Part shown: positions 16,460-25,752 of the stretch, piece by piece
Layout of the letters: every line of letters begins with the position of its first letter
How positions within the stretch are numbered: position 1 is the first letter of the stretch
Origin: an uncultured Methylococcaceae bacterium
GTDB lineage: Bacteria > Pseudomonadota > Gammaproteobacteria > Methylococcales > Methylomonadaceae
DNA length: 34,619 nucleotides
NCBI GenBank assembly: GCA_903927955.1
Contig: CAIYOW010000040.1
Coordinates: 1 to 34,619 of the forward strand
Reading direction: 5' to 3'
Position numbers and translations under genes: made by a program
Notes under the pieces: model-generated
What the model saw: the letters and a program-made list of their open reading frames with translations, nothing else
Told to the model about the DNA's origin: nothing
Databases searched by the model: none

Positions 16460-19400
16460 ATGCTTTATAATGCTGATTTATCACAAGATAGTTGTGGCGT
16501 TGGCTTTATCACCCATAAAAAAAGCCTACAAACCCATGATTTGCTGGTGCTGTCCCATCAAGCCTTATGCACTATCCCGCATCGAGGCGGGATGAGTGCC
16601 GAAGGCATTGGTGACGGTGCTGGGGTTAACGTTGATTTGTCATTGAAGTTTTTCCGTAAGGTCACCGGTGACAACAACTTGGAACTAGGCCAGTTTGGTG
16701 TTGCCAATTTCTTTTTTCCGGAAGACCACGAACATTACGACTCGGATGCCCAAGAATTGGTGATCCGCCATTTGCAACAGGCCGATTTGCCGGTTTTGTT
16801 ATGGCGCGTGGTGCCGGTTGATAAAAGCGTCATTAATCAAGCAGCGGCTGATGCCCAGCTAATGATTAAGCAATGCGTGTTTGCCCGACCTAAAAGTTTG
16901 CAAGCCGCCAGCCATGATGATTTTGAAAAACACATTCAGGCCACCTTGCTGGCTATCGAGGCGGAAGGCTTTACCCGCAAAGAACTGAACGGTTTTTATC
17001 CGTTGTCGATGAGTTCGCGCACCCAAGTTTACAAAGGCCGCTTAAATTCTTTTGAAGTGATCCCTTATTTTATCGATTTATACGATAAAGATCACGAAAT
17101 CAGCACGTTATTTTTCCATACCCGGTTCTCCACCAATACCGCACCGGCTACCATGATGGCCCAACCGTTCCGCTACATGGCACATAACGGCGAGCTGAAC
17201 ACCGACAAAAAAAACCGCCTCAGTGAAAACGCCATTGCCCGGCAGCATAACAAAACCATTGCTTTCCCATGCGGGCAATCGGACTCCGGCCGTCTTGACC
17301 AAACCCTGACCCGGCGCATTAATGAAGACGGCATGGACATTGTCACTGCGGTGCTGGCGATGATGCCGCCCGCGTGGGAAAACGACACCACGCTGTCGCC
17401 GCCAGTGCGCGCTATGCTGGAATATTTCAGCTTATCCGAAGAAAAGAATGACGGCCCGGCCGCGTTGATTTTCAATGACGGCATCCGTGTCGGGGCTCGC
17501 TTGGACCGCTTGGGCTTGCGCCCCTTGCGTTCGGTGGAAACCCATGATTATCTCGCGGTGATGTCGGAAGCCGGACAAATTGACTTTCCGCCTAAAGAGG
17601 TCATTAAACGTGGTCGTATTGAAGCGGGCGGCATGTTGTACTTCGACCATAATACCGGCGAAGCTTACGACAGCCACCAAGTGATGGAACGCTTAGCCCA
17701 AGAAGTGGACTACCAAACACTGCTTAAAGAGCGTTGCCTGCATTTGTACGAATTGCCTGAAGTGGCATTGGCAGAGGTTGATAACCAGCACCACCTGATC
17801 ATTGACCAACGCCATACGGCTTACTCGCTCAACCAAGAAAGCTTTAAGTTCTTGTTGGACCCTATGCTGGCAACCGGCATGGAAAAAGTGTCGGCAATGG
17901 GTTATGGCATTGCCCCGAACGCCTTGTCAGCCGCTGAAGGTGGCATGTCGCGTTACTTTAGCCAACGTTTCGCGCAAGTGACTAACCCGCCACTGGATTC
18001 CATCCGCGAAAGTGATGGCATGACGTTGCGCGTGGCTTTGGGCGCCAAGCCTAATTTTTCAGTTCTACCCAGCAAACAGCTGGTGATTGACAGCCCCATT
18101 TTGCACCGTCACCAGCTGGAGCAAATCCGTCGGCAAACGGCGGTCAGCACCCTCACGCTGGCTATGCTGTACACACCTAATTTTGCCGATGACAAGGCCA
18201 ATGAAGACGCCTTGGAACAAGCTTTGTTGGCGGTGTGTGAGCAGGTGGCGCAAGCCGCCAAAAACAATACCGCCATTATCATCCTGAGTGACATTAACAT
18301 CAGTGGCAGCCAAGCTGCCATTCCGGCCTTGCTGATGATTTCGGCCGCCAACCAGCAACTGGTCAAACAAGGCTTACGCTTCAATTCATCGTTAATCGCC
18401 GAAACGGGACAAGCCGTCAGCCCCCATGATATTGCCACCCTGTTAGGGTTTGGCGCGTCGGCGGTTTGTGCCATCAGTGTCCATAACCGGGTACTAAGCC
18501 ATTATCCCGTTGCCGAACACCAAAAAGTGTTGGATAAGTTTAAAAAAGGCACTGAAAAATCATTGATGAAAACCATGGGCAAGTTCGGCCTTTGTACAGT
18601 GGAGAGTTACATTGGCGGCGAGTTCTTTGAATCGAACTACCTGGATACTGACGAGCCTAAACTCAGGCCGTATTTCCCTAATATCCACGCATCAGTGGGC
18701 GGTGCCCGTTATGCCGATATTGCCGCCAGTGCCACTGAATGGCATTACAAGGCTTTGTTTGTAGTAGCAGAAAAGGATATTCCTTTCTTAGGCTTGTTCA
18801 AAGAACGCCAAGACGGTGCCGGCCACTCTTATGGCAACACTGCCATCCGTGAATATATCAATATGACTGATGAAGCCATTTTGTATATCCCACAAGAACA
18901 ATCGCCGACCGCCAGCGATACCGCATATACCGATTTTGGCTATGAAAAACGTACTCCAGAACAGATAGACAGCTTTGGCATCACCCCTGCTTACCGCAGC
19001 TTTGCCAAGAACCTGTATCTGGAACGCGATGCACGTCCCGCTGCATTACGCGACATTATGGATTTTCCGGCTGATGTCACCACCGCCCAAGCAAAAGCTG
19101 ATTTTGACCGTATTTTGGGCAGGCAAAATTTGTGTGGCAATATCAACTACCTGATCCGTGGCTTAAGCGTCTCGGCAACAACAAGTGATATGTTTGTGGT
19201 GGCATTAACTGACCATGCAACGACAGAACGCTTGCAAGCACTGGCGGAACATTTGCAGTGCCGTTTTGCCGACAGCATTGCCGATTTTGCGGTTGCCGAA
19301 CAGGCTCTGACTATTACGCTGGCAAATCCTGATAGCCCGTTGGGGCATTATCTCAAGGTTGTCAAAACGGCACCAGAACCCATTGCCTTGGCTGATGTGC

Positions 19401-21919
19401 AACCGGCGCACCAAATCACCGCCACCCTCGCTTCCGGGGCAATGAGCCACGGCGCACTGATTGCCGAAGCCCACGAAGCGGTTGCGCAAGGCACTAACAT
19501 TGCCGGTGCGTTAAGCAATTCTGGCGAAGGTGGCGAGCATTCTAGCCGTTTCAACACCTTGCGTTCCTGCAAAATCAAACAATTCGCCTCAGGCCGGTTT
19601 GGTGTTTGGGCAGGCTATCTGGCCGATCCGACCATTGAAGAAATTGAAATTAAAATTGCCCAAGGGGCTAAACCGGGCGAGGGCGGGCAGTTGCCTGCCG
19701 CTAAAGTGTCGGTGGAAATCGCTGCCTTGCGTGGTGGCACACCTCGGGTGGAATTGGTCAGCCCGCCACCGCATCACGATACCTACTCGATCGAAGATTT
19801 GGGGCAGTTAATCCATGATGCCAAAGCCGCCCGCGTTAAGGTGGGTGTCAAACTGGTCTCCTCGGAAGGCATAGGCACGATTGCTGTGGGTGTTGCCAAA
19901 GCCGGTGCGGATGTCATTAACGTGGCGGGCAATACCGGCGGCACGGGTGCCGCTGCCGTCACCAGCTTAAAAAACAGTGGCCGTTCACCGGAAATTGGCA
20001 TTGCCGAAGTCCATCAAGCCCTGTCCGCCAATGGCCTGCGCGACAAAATTGTGTTGCGTTGCAGCGGTGCCCATCAAAGCGGCATGGATGTGGTCAAATC
20101 GGCTATTCTCGGCGGCGACTCGTTCGAATTTGGCACAACCGCACTGATGATGCTGCGTTGCGTCATGGCGAAAAACTGCAATATCAAATGTCCTGCGGGG
20201 CTTACCACCACCCATGAAGAATTTAAGGGTGATGCGCGTGTGCTGGCGCAATATTTCATGAACGTGGCGCATGAAGTCAGGGAAATATTGGCGGCACTCG
20301 GCTATCAGAGCTTAGCGGCTATTCGCGGGCAAACCGATTTGCTGCATTTGATTGACCACCCTGCCATGATCGGGCAATTGGACTTGACTAAAATGCTGGC
20401 TTATACCGAGGTGGTAAAAATTGCCCAGCCTATCTATCTGGAAGCCAATTTCTCCATCGACAACGCGATTATCAAGCGCGTTGAAGAAGAGCTGTTGTCA
20501 GGCAAAACAGAACAAGTCATCATTGAAGGGGCTGGCTTTAAACTCAATAACTGCAATAAAAGCGTGGCAGGACAAGCCGCCATTGATATTGAGCGGATAT
20601 TGGCCTACCGCCTGAGTGACGCACAGCTTGCCAACAACAAAGCCATTTATACGTTCACCTTTGCCGATGGCAGAAAACGCCGCTATTTGGCACCGGACAG
20701 CGTGATTATCCGCACCTATGGTTCGGCAGGGCAAAGTTATGGTGCATTCCTTAATGACGGTATGCGTCTGGAACATTTGGGCACTTGTAACGATGGTGTC
20801 GGCAAATCAGCCTGTGGTGGCATTTTGGTGGTTGAATCCCCGGGTGGCGGCATTAAAACCCCAGGCAATAACGTGCTGATCGGTAATTTTGCCTTATTTG
20901 GTGCAACGGGCGGCAAAGCCTTTATCAATGGCGAGGCGGGCGACCGTTTTGCAGTGCGTAACTCCGGCGCCATGGCGGTGGTTGAAGGGGTGGGCGATTT
21001 TGCTTGCGAATACATGACCAACGGCGCGGTGCTTAACATTGGCGGCTTTGGCAAAGGCTTCTGCAATGGCATGTCCGGTGGTAATGCCTATCAGTACGAC
21101 CCTGAAAATTTGCTGGTCAAACTGTACGACAAATCATCAGTGGCCTTGCACAGCCTGAGTGATGACAGCGATATGGCGCGTGGTCATGAGCAATTTGTAC
21201 TGGCTATGCTGGAAGAACACGCCCACAACGCCAACTCCAGCAAAGCCAGAAAATTGTTGGAAGACTGGGACAACCAACGCCAACATTTTAAATTTGCCAT
21301 GCCTTTATGGCTGTACAAGACCCAAGACGCGCAATACCTGCCACAAGGTGCAGACCGCAAAGAAATGATCGAAGAGCTGGCGCAAGAACTGGCACGCAGG
21401 CAAATCGGGCAGGTCAAAACGGCTTATAGCCATAACCAGCCGCTATTTGACGGTGCAATCCCCGATTATGGCACAGCAGACTCCGAGCTGATGTTCACAT
21501 TAGTCAACAGTTTTGCGGTATTGGACAAAGCCCAGCAAGTTGCCCAAGACATGCTGAAACATTTGCCAGAAGCACAGCGCAGCCCTGTTGCCATTGAACA
21601 GGCGGCGCATAAGCTGATTACCGAACGTCCGCGCAAATTGCAGGAAGCCTTAGTTAAGCTAACCCGCGAAGCCTATAGCTATTACAGTGACGAACAGCTG
21701 GCTTGGTTGCTGGCCAGCAAACGCCTGAATGACTACAAAACGGCCCTGATCACCCGCTCCGTGCAAAGCATCCACTCCATCGGCTCAACTGCTTGGATTA
21801 TTGGGCAAGAGGCGGCCAACAAACACGCTTTAGCGGGTATTCCCAGCATCAATGAATACTTGGCAGGGTTGGTTGGACTGGATATTGTGCAAACAATGGT
21901 TAGCGGGCAAACGGCCTAG
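16460..21919 (+). CDS. gltB: Glutamate synthase large subunit, long form, 1819 aa
   Basis: GltB makes two glutamates from glutamine and 2-oxoglutarate. In order it shows an N-terminal class II glutamine amidotransferase beginning DSCGVGF (nucleophile Cys12 after a short propeptide) with the FHTRFSTNT and HNGELNT motifs. A central domain includes FNSSLIAETGQ. The FMN/glutamate synthase domain (about 980-1290) has the cluster cysteines RCVMAKNCNIKCPAG, and a GXGXG beta-helix domain (about 1410-1540) follows. The protein is about 330 residues longer than E. coli GltB. Extra sequence lies before the FMN domain (about 890-970) and in a helical tail of about 280 residues. The ATG at 16460 puts Cys12 where a propeptide is usual; an ATG at 16427 is possible. 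No gltD is adjacent. Confidence 0.93.
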   Translation: MLYNADLSQDSCGVGFITHKKSLQTHDLLVLSHQALCTIPHRGGMSAEGIGDGAGVNVDLSLKFFRKVTGDNNLELGQFGVANFFFPEDHEHYDSDAQELVIRHLQQADLPVLLWRVVPVDKSVINQAAADAQLMIKQCVFARPKSLQAASHDDFEKHIQATLLAIEAEGFTRKELNGFYPLSMSSRTQVYKGRLNSFEVIPYFIDLYDKDHEISTLFFHTRFSTNTAPATMMAQPFRYMAHNGELNTDKKNRLSENAIARQHNKTIAFPCGQSDSGRLDQTLTRRINEDGMDIVTAVLAMMPPAWENDTTLSPPVRAMLEYFSLSEEKNDGPAALIFNDGIRVGARLDRLGLRPLRSVETHDYLAVMSEAGQIDFPPKEVIKRGRIEAGGMLYFDHNTGEAYDSHQVMERLAQEVDYQTLLKERCLHLYELPEVALAEVDNQHHLIIDQRHTAYSLNQESFKFLLDPMLATGMEKVSAMGYGIAPNALSAAEGGMSRYFSQRFAQVTNPPLDSIRESDGMTLRVALGAKPNFSVLPSKQLVIDSPILHRHQLEQIRRQTAVSTLTLAMLYTPNFADDKANEDALEQALLAVCEQVAQAAKNNTAIIILSDINISGSQAAIPALLMISAANQQLVKQGLRFNSSLIAETGQAVSPHDIATLLGFGASAVCAISVHNRVLSHYPVAEHQKVLDKFKKGTEKSLMKTMGKFGLCTVESYIGGEFFESNYLDTDEPKLRPYFPNIHASVGGARYADIAASATEWHYKALFVVAEKDIPFLGLFKERQDGAGHSYGNTAIREYINMTDEAILYIPQEQSPTASDTAYTDFGYEKRTPEQIDSFGITPAYRSFAKNLYLERDARPAALRDIMDFPADVTTAQAKADFDRILGRQNLCGNINYLIRGLSVSATTSDMFVVALTDHATTERLQALAEHLQCRFADSIADFAVAEQALTITLANPDSPLGHYLKVVKTAPEPIALADVQPAHQITATLASGAMSHGALIAEAHEAVAQGTNIAGALSNSGEGGEHSSRFNTLRSCKIKQFASGRFGVWAGYLADPTIEEIEIKIAQGAKPGEGGQLPAAKVSVEIAALRGGTPRVELVSPPPHHDTYSIEDLGQLIHDAKAARVKVGVKLVSSEGIGTIAVGVAKAGADVINVAGNTGGTGAAAVTSLKNSGRSPEIGIAEVHQALSANGLRDKIVLRCSGAHQSGMDVVKSAILGGDSFEFGTTALMMLRCVMAKNCNIKCPAGLTTTHEEFKGDARVLAQYFMNVAHEVREILAALGYQSLAAIRGQTDLLHLIDHPAMIGQLDLTKMLAYTEVVKIAQPIYLEANFSIDNAIIKRVEEELLSGKTEQVIIEGAGFKLNNCNKSVAGQAAIDIERILAYRLSDAQLANNKAIYTFTFADGRKRRYLAPDSVIIRTYGSAGQSYGAFLNDGMRLEHLGTCNDGVGKSACGGILVVESPGGGIKTPGNNVLIGNFALFGATGGKAFINGEAGDRFAVRNSGAMAVVEGVGDFACEYMTNGAVLNIGGFGKGFCNGMSGGNAYQYDPENLLVKLYDKSSVALHSLSDDSDMARGHEQFVLAMLEEHAHNANSSKARKLLEDWDNQRQHFKFAMPLWLYKTQDAQYLPQGADRKEMIEELAQELARRQIGQVKTAYSHNQPLFDGAIPDYGTADSELMFTLVNSFAVLDKAQQVAQDMLKHLPEAQRSPVAIEQAAHKLITERPRKLQEALVKLTREAYSYYSDEQLAWLLASKRLNDYKTALITRSVQSIHSIGSTAWIIGQEAANKHALAGIPSINEYLAGLVGLDIVQTMVSGQTA

Positions 21920-21952
21920 CCTACTGCTTGCTAAACGTATTTTTTAATTGAC

Positions 21953-21992
21953 GCCGCCTTTCCATGCTGGTTATGCCAGTCATGCAGGCGGC
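21953..21992 (+). other. Strong hairpin between gltB and the flavoreductase gene
   Basis: GCCGCCT (21953-21959) pairs with AGGCGGC (21986-21992). Inside, CATG-CTGG (21963-21970) pairs with CCAG (21976-21979) and CATG (21981-21984) around a 5-nt loop, with small bulges. This gives 15 base pairs in 40 nt. No T-run follows, so it is unlikely to be a simple terminator. It could stabilise or process the transcript between the two genes. Confidence 0.7.
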
Positions 21993-22022
21993 AACACCCG
22001 AACAAACTGGTCTGTGATTGAC

Positions 22023-23762
22023 ATGAAAATACCCCAAATTCCCACCCACGCACCTTACAGTGACCGCCAACGGGCATGGTTGTCCGGTTTTTTTGCCGGG
22101 ATGCACACGCACCTCATCCAAAGTGCCGGTTCAACCAACAGTGCCGATGTGCGTTTGGTACATATCCTCTATGGTAGCCAAACCGGCAATGCCGAATCGG
22201 TGGCTAATGATGCCGCCAGCCTTGCCAAAAACCACGGCCTTAAGCCCATTGTAAAAAGCATGGCGGAAATTGAAATTGATGCCTTTGCCAGCATGGACTA
22301 TTTGTTGCTTATCACCAGCACCTATGGCGAAGGTGAAATGCCCGACAATGCCCAGTTGTTATGGGAAGCGGCCTGCTCAACCGGCCTGCCTAATCTGGCA
22401 CATCTGCACTACTCGGTGCTGGCATTGGGTGACACCGGTTATGACTTGTTCTGCCAAGCGGGCAAAGACTGGGATGAGAAGCTTGCGGCACACGGCGCCC
22501 AATGCCTGTATGAACGGGTGGACTGTGATGTTGACTTTGAAGAACCCGCCCAAACCTGGCTGGCGGCGGTCATTCCGCAAATGGCGGAAGGGGCTTCCGG
22601 TACGGTCATTGACTTGGGCAGCCCGCCGGAGGACAAACCGCTGTATCACCGTAAAAACCCTTTCCCTGCCAAACTGTTGGTCAACCGTATCTTAACGGCT
22701 GATGCCTCTTCGAAAGAAACCCGCCATTATGAAATATCCATTGCCGGTTCGGGGTTAAGCTACGAGGCCGGAGATGCCTTATGCATCGTGCCGACCAACG
22801 ACCCGCTGTTAGTCGCCGATATCCTTAAAGCCATCGGCTACAAGGGTGAAGAAATGGAGCCGGTCAATGGCGAATTGATGCCATTACAAGCGGCATTGCA
22901 GAACCTGTTTGAAATTAAACTGCCCAGCAAAGAGTTTGTGCAGGAAATTGCCAAGCGTTCCGGCGACCAACAACTGAACGGCATTTTGGCCTCTGGCGAC
23001 AAAGACCAACTCAGCGATTATTTGTGGGGGCGCGATATATTGGACTTGTTGCTGCAATTCCCCAGCAGCGAATTTGCCGCCGCCGAGTTTTTGGCACTGT
23101 TAAAACCGTTGCAACACCGCGCCTACTCCATTTCATCCAGCGGCAAATTGCATCCGGAAACTGTCCACCTGACCGTTGCCAGCGTGCGTTACGACAGCCA
23201 TAACCGCCACCATAAAGGCGTGTGTTCCACCTTCCTTGCCGATTTGGTCGATGCCGACACCGACGTGCGTTGTTTCTTCACCCCCAACAAGGCATTTAGG
23301 GTGCCGGACGATGATAGCCTACCGATCATTATGGTGGGGCCTGGCACCGGTGTCGCGCCGTTCCGCGCGTTCTTGCAAGAACGCCAGTTCCGTCATGCAC
23401 CCGGTAAAAACTGGCTGTTCTTTGGTGAACGCAATTCGGCGACCGATTTCTTCTACCAAGACGAATTGCTGGCCATGCAAGCCAGCGGTTTGCTGACACA
23501 CTTGGATTTGGCTTTTTCAAGAGACCAGGAAGAAAAAATCTATGTACAAGACCGCATGTTGGACAATGCCGCCGAACTGTTCGCTTGGCTAGAGGCAGGC
23601 GGGCATTTCTATGTGTGCGGTGATGCTTACCGCATGGCAAAAGATGTCGATAAAGCCCTGCACGAGGTGATTGCCACCCAAGGCCAATTATCAGAGCAAC
23701 AAGCGGCGGACTATGTCAACCAACTGAAAAAAGATAAGCGTTATGTGAGGGATGTTTATTAA
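22023..23762 (+). CDS. CysJ-like NADPH diflavin reductase, 579 aa
   Basis: The domains are a leader with YSDRQRAWLSGFFAG, a flavodoxin/FMN domain (about 44-185; YGSQTGNAESVA, STYGEGEMPDNA, LGDTGYDLFC), an FAD-binding domain with RAYSISSS, and an NADPH domain with VGPGTGVAPFRAFLQER. The C-terminus is YVRDVY, usual for sulfite reductase flavoprotein CysJ. Electrons pass NADPH-FAD-FMN to a partner. The normal partner CysI is not in the window. The gene follows gltB by 103 bp in the same direction and is closed by a terminator, so it may share a transcript with gltB. The ATG at 22023 is chosen because family proteins start close to the APYSDRQRAW motif; an in-frame start 25 codons upstream would fall inside the hairpin region. 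Confidence 0.88.
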   Translation: MKIPQIPTHAPYSDRQRAWLSGFFAGMHTHLIQSAGSTNSADVRLVHILYGSQTGNAESVANDAASLAKNHGLKPIVKSMAEIEIDAFASMDYLLLITSTYGEGEMPDNAQLLWEAACSTGLPNLAHLHYSVLALGDTGYDLFCQAGKDWDEKLAAHGAQCLYERVDCDVDFEEPAQTWLAAVIPQMAEGASGTVIDLGSPPEDKPLYHRKNPFPAKLLVNRILTADASSKETRHYEISIAGSGLSYEAGDALCIVPTNDPLLVADILKAIGYKGEEMEPVNGELMPLQAALQNLFEIKLPSKEFVQEIAKRSGDQQLNGILASGDKDQLSDYLWGRDILDLLLQFPSSEFAAAEFLALLKPLQHRAYSISSSGKLHPETVHLTVASVRYDSHNRHHKGVCSTFLADLVDADTDVRCFFTPNKAFRVPDDDSLPIIMVGPGTGVAPFRAFLQERQFRHAPGKNWLFFGERNSATDFFYQDELLAMQASGLLTHLDLAFSRDQEEKIYVQDRMLDNAAELFAWLEAGGHFYVCGDAYRMAKDVDKALHEVIATQGQLSEQQAADYVNQLKKDKRYVRDVY

Positions 23763-23828
23763 CGTCAGTTAATTATGGACAAACAAGAACAGCGGGTATT
23801 TCATATCTGGATGTTTGCACGGCAATAA

Positions 23829-23860
23829 AAAAGCCCTGGCACCGAAATGTCAGGGCTTTT
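23829..23860. terminator. Bidirectional rho-independent terminator
   Basis: AAAAGCCCTG (23829-23838) pairs with CAGGGCTTTT (23851-23860), extended by a few inner pairs around a CCGAAA loop. The stem ends in A-run/T-run on both sides, so it can stop transcription from the flavoreductase gene on the plus strand and from the convergent phosphofructokinase gene on the minus strand. Confidence 0.9.
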
Positions 23861-23885
23861 GTGTGCCTAAGGTTTTTTGTTGGGC

Positions 23886-25115
23886 TTAATGAGCCACTTC
23901 AACCTTAGAGCCTTTGCTTTGGCCTATGTCCGCCAGCAGGGCATCGAACCAAGACAAGTCCGTATCGAAGGGTTTGCCGCCTTTAATGCGAGGGAACTCA
24001 ATAGCGCGTAATACGCCACCTTGGTCTTCGTCATGGCCGATAACACCGGCTTCGCGGCGGAATGCACATTCAACCGCCAAATCGGCGCAAGACTTGATCA
24101 GGCGGATGTCGGCGGCATTGGCAGCAGCGGCACGGGCGAAATAACCGGATTTTTGGATTAGGGTTTTTTCAGCACCTAACATGTCGGCAAATTGCTCGCC
24201 AAACCATTTGCCGGGGTTGACGGCATCCAGCTTGACGTGGCCAAATGCATCGCGTGGCACTTCTTGGCCTTTGGCTTGCATTTCAGCAACAATGGACTCA
24301 ACGCCCGCGCCTTCGGATACAAAAATATTGACGCAATCAACTGTGTCCATCACTTCGCGCAAACGCGCTGCTTCTGCGGCAATGTCGATGTTCATTTCTG
24401 GCAGGAACACAGCGTGCACTTCAAAAGCTTTGCGGTCCAAGCCCAGTTCTGGCAACCATTCGGCACGATCCAGCAGTTTGCGGTATTCGACAGCGGTTGC
24501 TGCGGTCAACCAGCCACAGCTGCGGCCCATCACTTCATGGATAATCAACATGCGTGGGTTGGCGTTGTTTTCCGCAACCACGTTGGCAAAGTAGCGGGCG
24601 CCTTGTTCGGCGGCAGTCCAGGCACCTAATGATTGTTTAATGGGGAATACGTCGTTATCAACGGTTTTAGGCAAGCCAATCACTGTCAAGGGGTAGTTGT
24701 TGCGCGCCAAGAAGGCCGCCAAATCGGCGGCAGCGGTGTTGGTGTCGTCGCCGCCAATGGTGTGCAAAATGTCCACGCCATCTTTAATCAGTTGGTCAGC
24801 CGCCACTTTTTGCGGGTCTTGGCCTTCTTGTACCAAGCCGCGTTTGATGCAGTCGGCAACATTGGTCAGCTTAACGCGGCTATTGCCTATTAATGAGCCA
24901 CCAAAATGCTGCAACAAACCGGCTTTTTCGCGCACTGTTGCGGTAACAGGATAAGAATCGCCCAATAATAAGCCTTTGTAGCCGCTACGGTAACAAATGA
25001 TTTCAATTCTTGGGTCAATTTCGTTATAACGTTCGATCAGGCTGCCAATCGCGGAGTTAAGGCATGGTGCCAAGCCGCCTGCGGTAAGAATCGCAATCTT
25101 TTTGGGTTTGTTCAT
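23886..25115 (-). CDS. pfp: Pyrophosphate-dependent 6-phosphofructokinase, 409 aa
   Basis: This enzyme phosphorylates fructose 6-phosphate reversibly with pyrophosphate. The motif TIGGDDTNTAA has Asp where ATP-dependent enzymes have Gly, and PKTVDNDVFP carries the Lys typical of PPi-dependent forms. EVMGRSCGWLTA is the fructose-6-phosphate loop. Such enzymes are well known in methanotrophs using the ribulose monophosphate cycle, where they can also act on sedoheptulose 7-phosphate. The ATG at 25115 is chosen because the conserved N-terminus MNKPKKIAILTAGGLAPCLN starts there; the longer frame upstream has no matching sequence. The ribosome site is weak. Confidence 0.95.
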   Translation of the reverse strand: MNKPKKIAILTAGGLAPCLNSAIGSLIERYNEIDPRIEIICYRSGYKGLLLGDSYPVTATVREKAGLLQHFGGSLIGNSRVKLTNVADCIKRGLVQEGQDPQKVAADQLIKDGVDILHTIGGDDTNTAAADLAAFLARNNYPLTVIGLPKTVDNDVFPIKQSLGAWTAAEQGARYFANVVAENNANPRMLIIHEVMGRSCGWLTAATAVEYRKLLDRAEWLPELGLDRKAFEVHAVFLPEMNIDIAAEAARLREVMDTVDCVNIFVSEGAGVESIVAEMQAKGQEVPRDAFGHVKLDAVNPGKWFGEQFADMLGAEKTLIQKSGYFARAAAANAADIRLIKSCADLAVECAFRREAGVIGHDEDQGGVLRAIEFPRIKGGKPFDTDLSWFDALLADIGQSKGSKVEVAH

Positions 25116-25369
25116 AAGAGTTTGGTAGGAGTTGATAGTTAAGTGGTTTTTCTGTCTGCTGCTTATTGCTGTGCGCCACCACCCCACTGGCCTAATGGGC
25201 GAGTGGGCGAGGCTGCTACGGGTAAAATTTTATCATACTGGTTGGCACTTGGGGATTTAAACGGTTTGGCTGTTGGTCAAAAGCCTTATCAATATCATGC
25301 TGGGGGCTTTCCTGATGATTGACGACTTCATGCAAAACGAGTAAAAGTGCGGAAACCGGAGCTAACAGC

Positions 25370-25582
25370 ATGAAAACAGAATTGCAAAAACAGGGTAATG
25401 CCCTTGTGGTCGGCATCCCCGAAGCCAATTTAACTGATTGTGGTATCAGCAAAACCATCAATATTATTGAACCCTCGCAATCACCCCGCACAGGTTGGTT
25501 TGACCATTACCAGGCCAGACAAGATACGGATGTTTGGCAAAACTTGCCGCCTGACCATGACGGTGAGGATTGGGCATGGTGA
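25370..25582 (+). CDS. AbrB/MazE-like antitoxin, 70 aa
   Basis: The N-terminal half (TELQKQGNALVVGIPEANLT) fits the swapped-hairpin AbrB fold of MazE-type antitoxins. The C-terminal half is acidic and aromatic (GWFDHYQA ... DGEDWAW), as in the toxin-neutralising tails of that family. GGAG precedes the ATG. Its stop overlaps the following toxin start (ATGGTGA), the standard order and coupling of antitoxin then toxin. The partner toxin is truncated, so this antitoxin may be a leftover or a solitary repressor. Confidence 0.75.
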   Translation: MKTELQKQGNALVVGIPEANLTDCGISKTINIIEPSQSPRTGWFDHYQARQDTDVWQNLPPDHDGEDWAW

Positions 25583-25698
25583 AAGCCCGATTTAAACAAG
25601 GCGAAATATACTGGGCCAAGCTTAACAAGACCATAGGCAGCAAAATACCAAAAACACGCCCCGCCAAGGCAATTGGACTATGCCGCCATATTATTTGA
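25576..25698 (+). pseudogene. Truncated PemK/MazF-type toxin, 40 codons
   Basis: The reading frame starts MVKARFKQGEIYWAKLNKTI and continues GSKIPKTRPA, which matches the N-terminal strand and loop of PemK/MazF endoribonuclease toxins (family pattern: kRGdIYw.nldp..GsEi.KtRPa). It then departs from the family and stops after 40 residues, where intact toxins have about 110. Only about 50 bp separate the stop from cas1, so the missing two thirds were lost, probably by deletion when the cas region joined this site or later. Confidence 0.78.
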
Positions 25699-25701
25699 TA
25701 C
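25673..25701 (+). promoter_or_regulatory. Possible cas operon promoter
   Basis: TTGGAC (25673-25678) and TGATAC (25696-25701) are spaced 17 bp and lie about 50 bp before the cas1 start. The match is moderate. It overlaps the end of the truncated toxin frame. Confidence 0.3.
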
Positions 25702-25752
25702 TATTGCCTTAAAATAGCCGCCTAACCTATCAACGCAAGGGCTTACGGGTTT

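Noticed and set aside
25216-25491. Minus-strand open frame of 91 codons overlapping the antitoxin
   Set aside because: No family is recognised, it overlaps the better supported antitoxin, and its start region is antisense to coding sequence.
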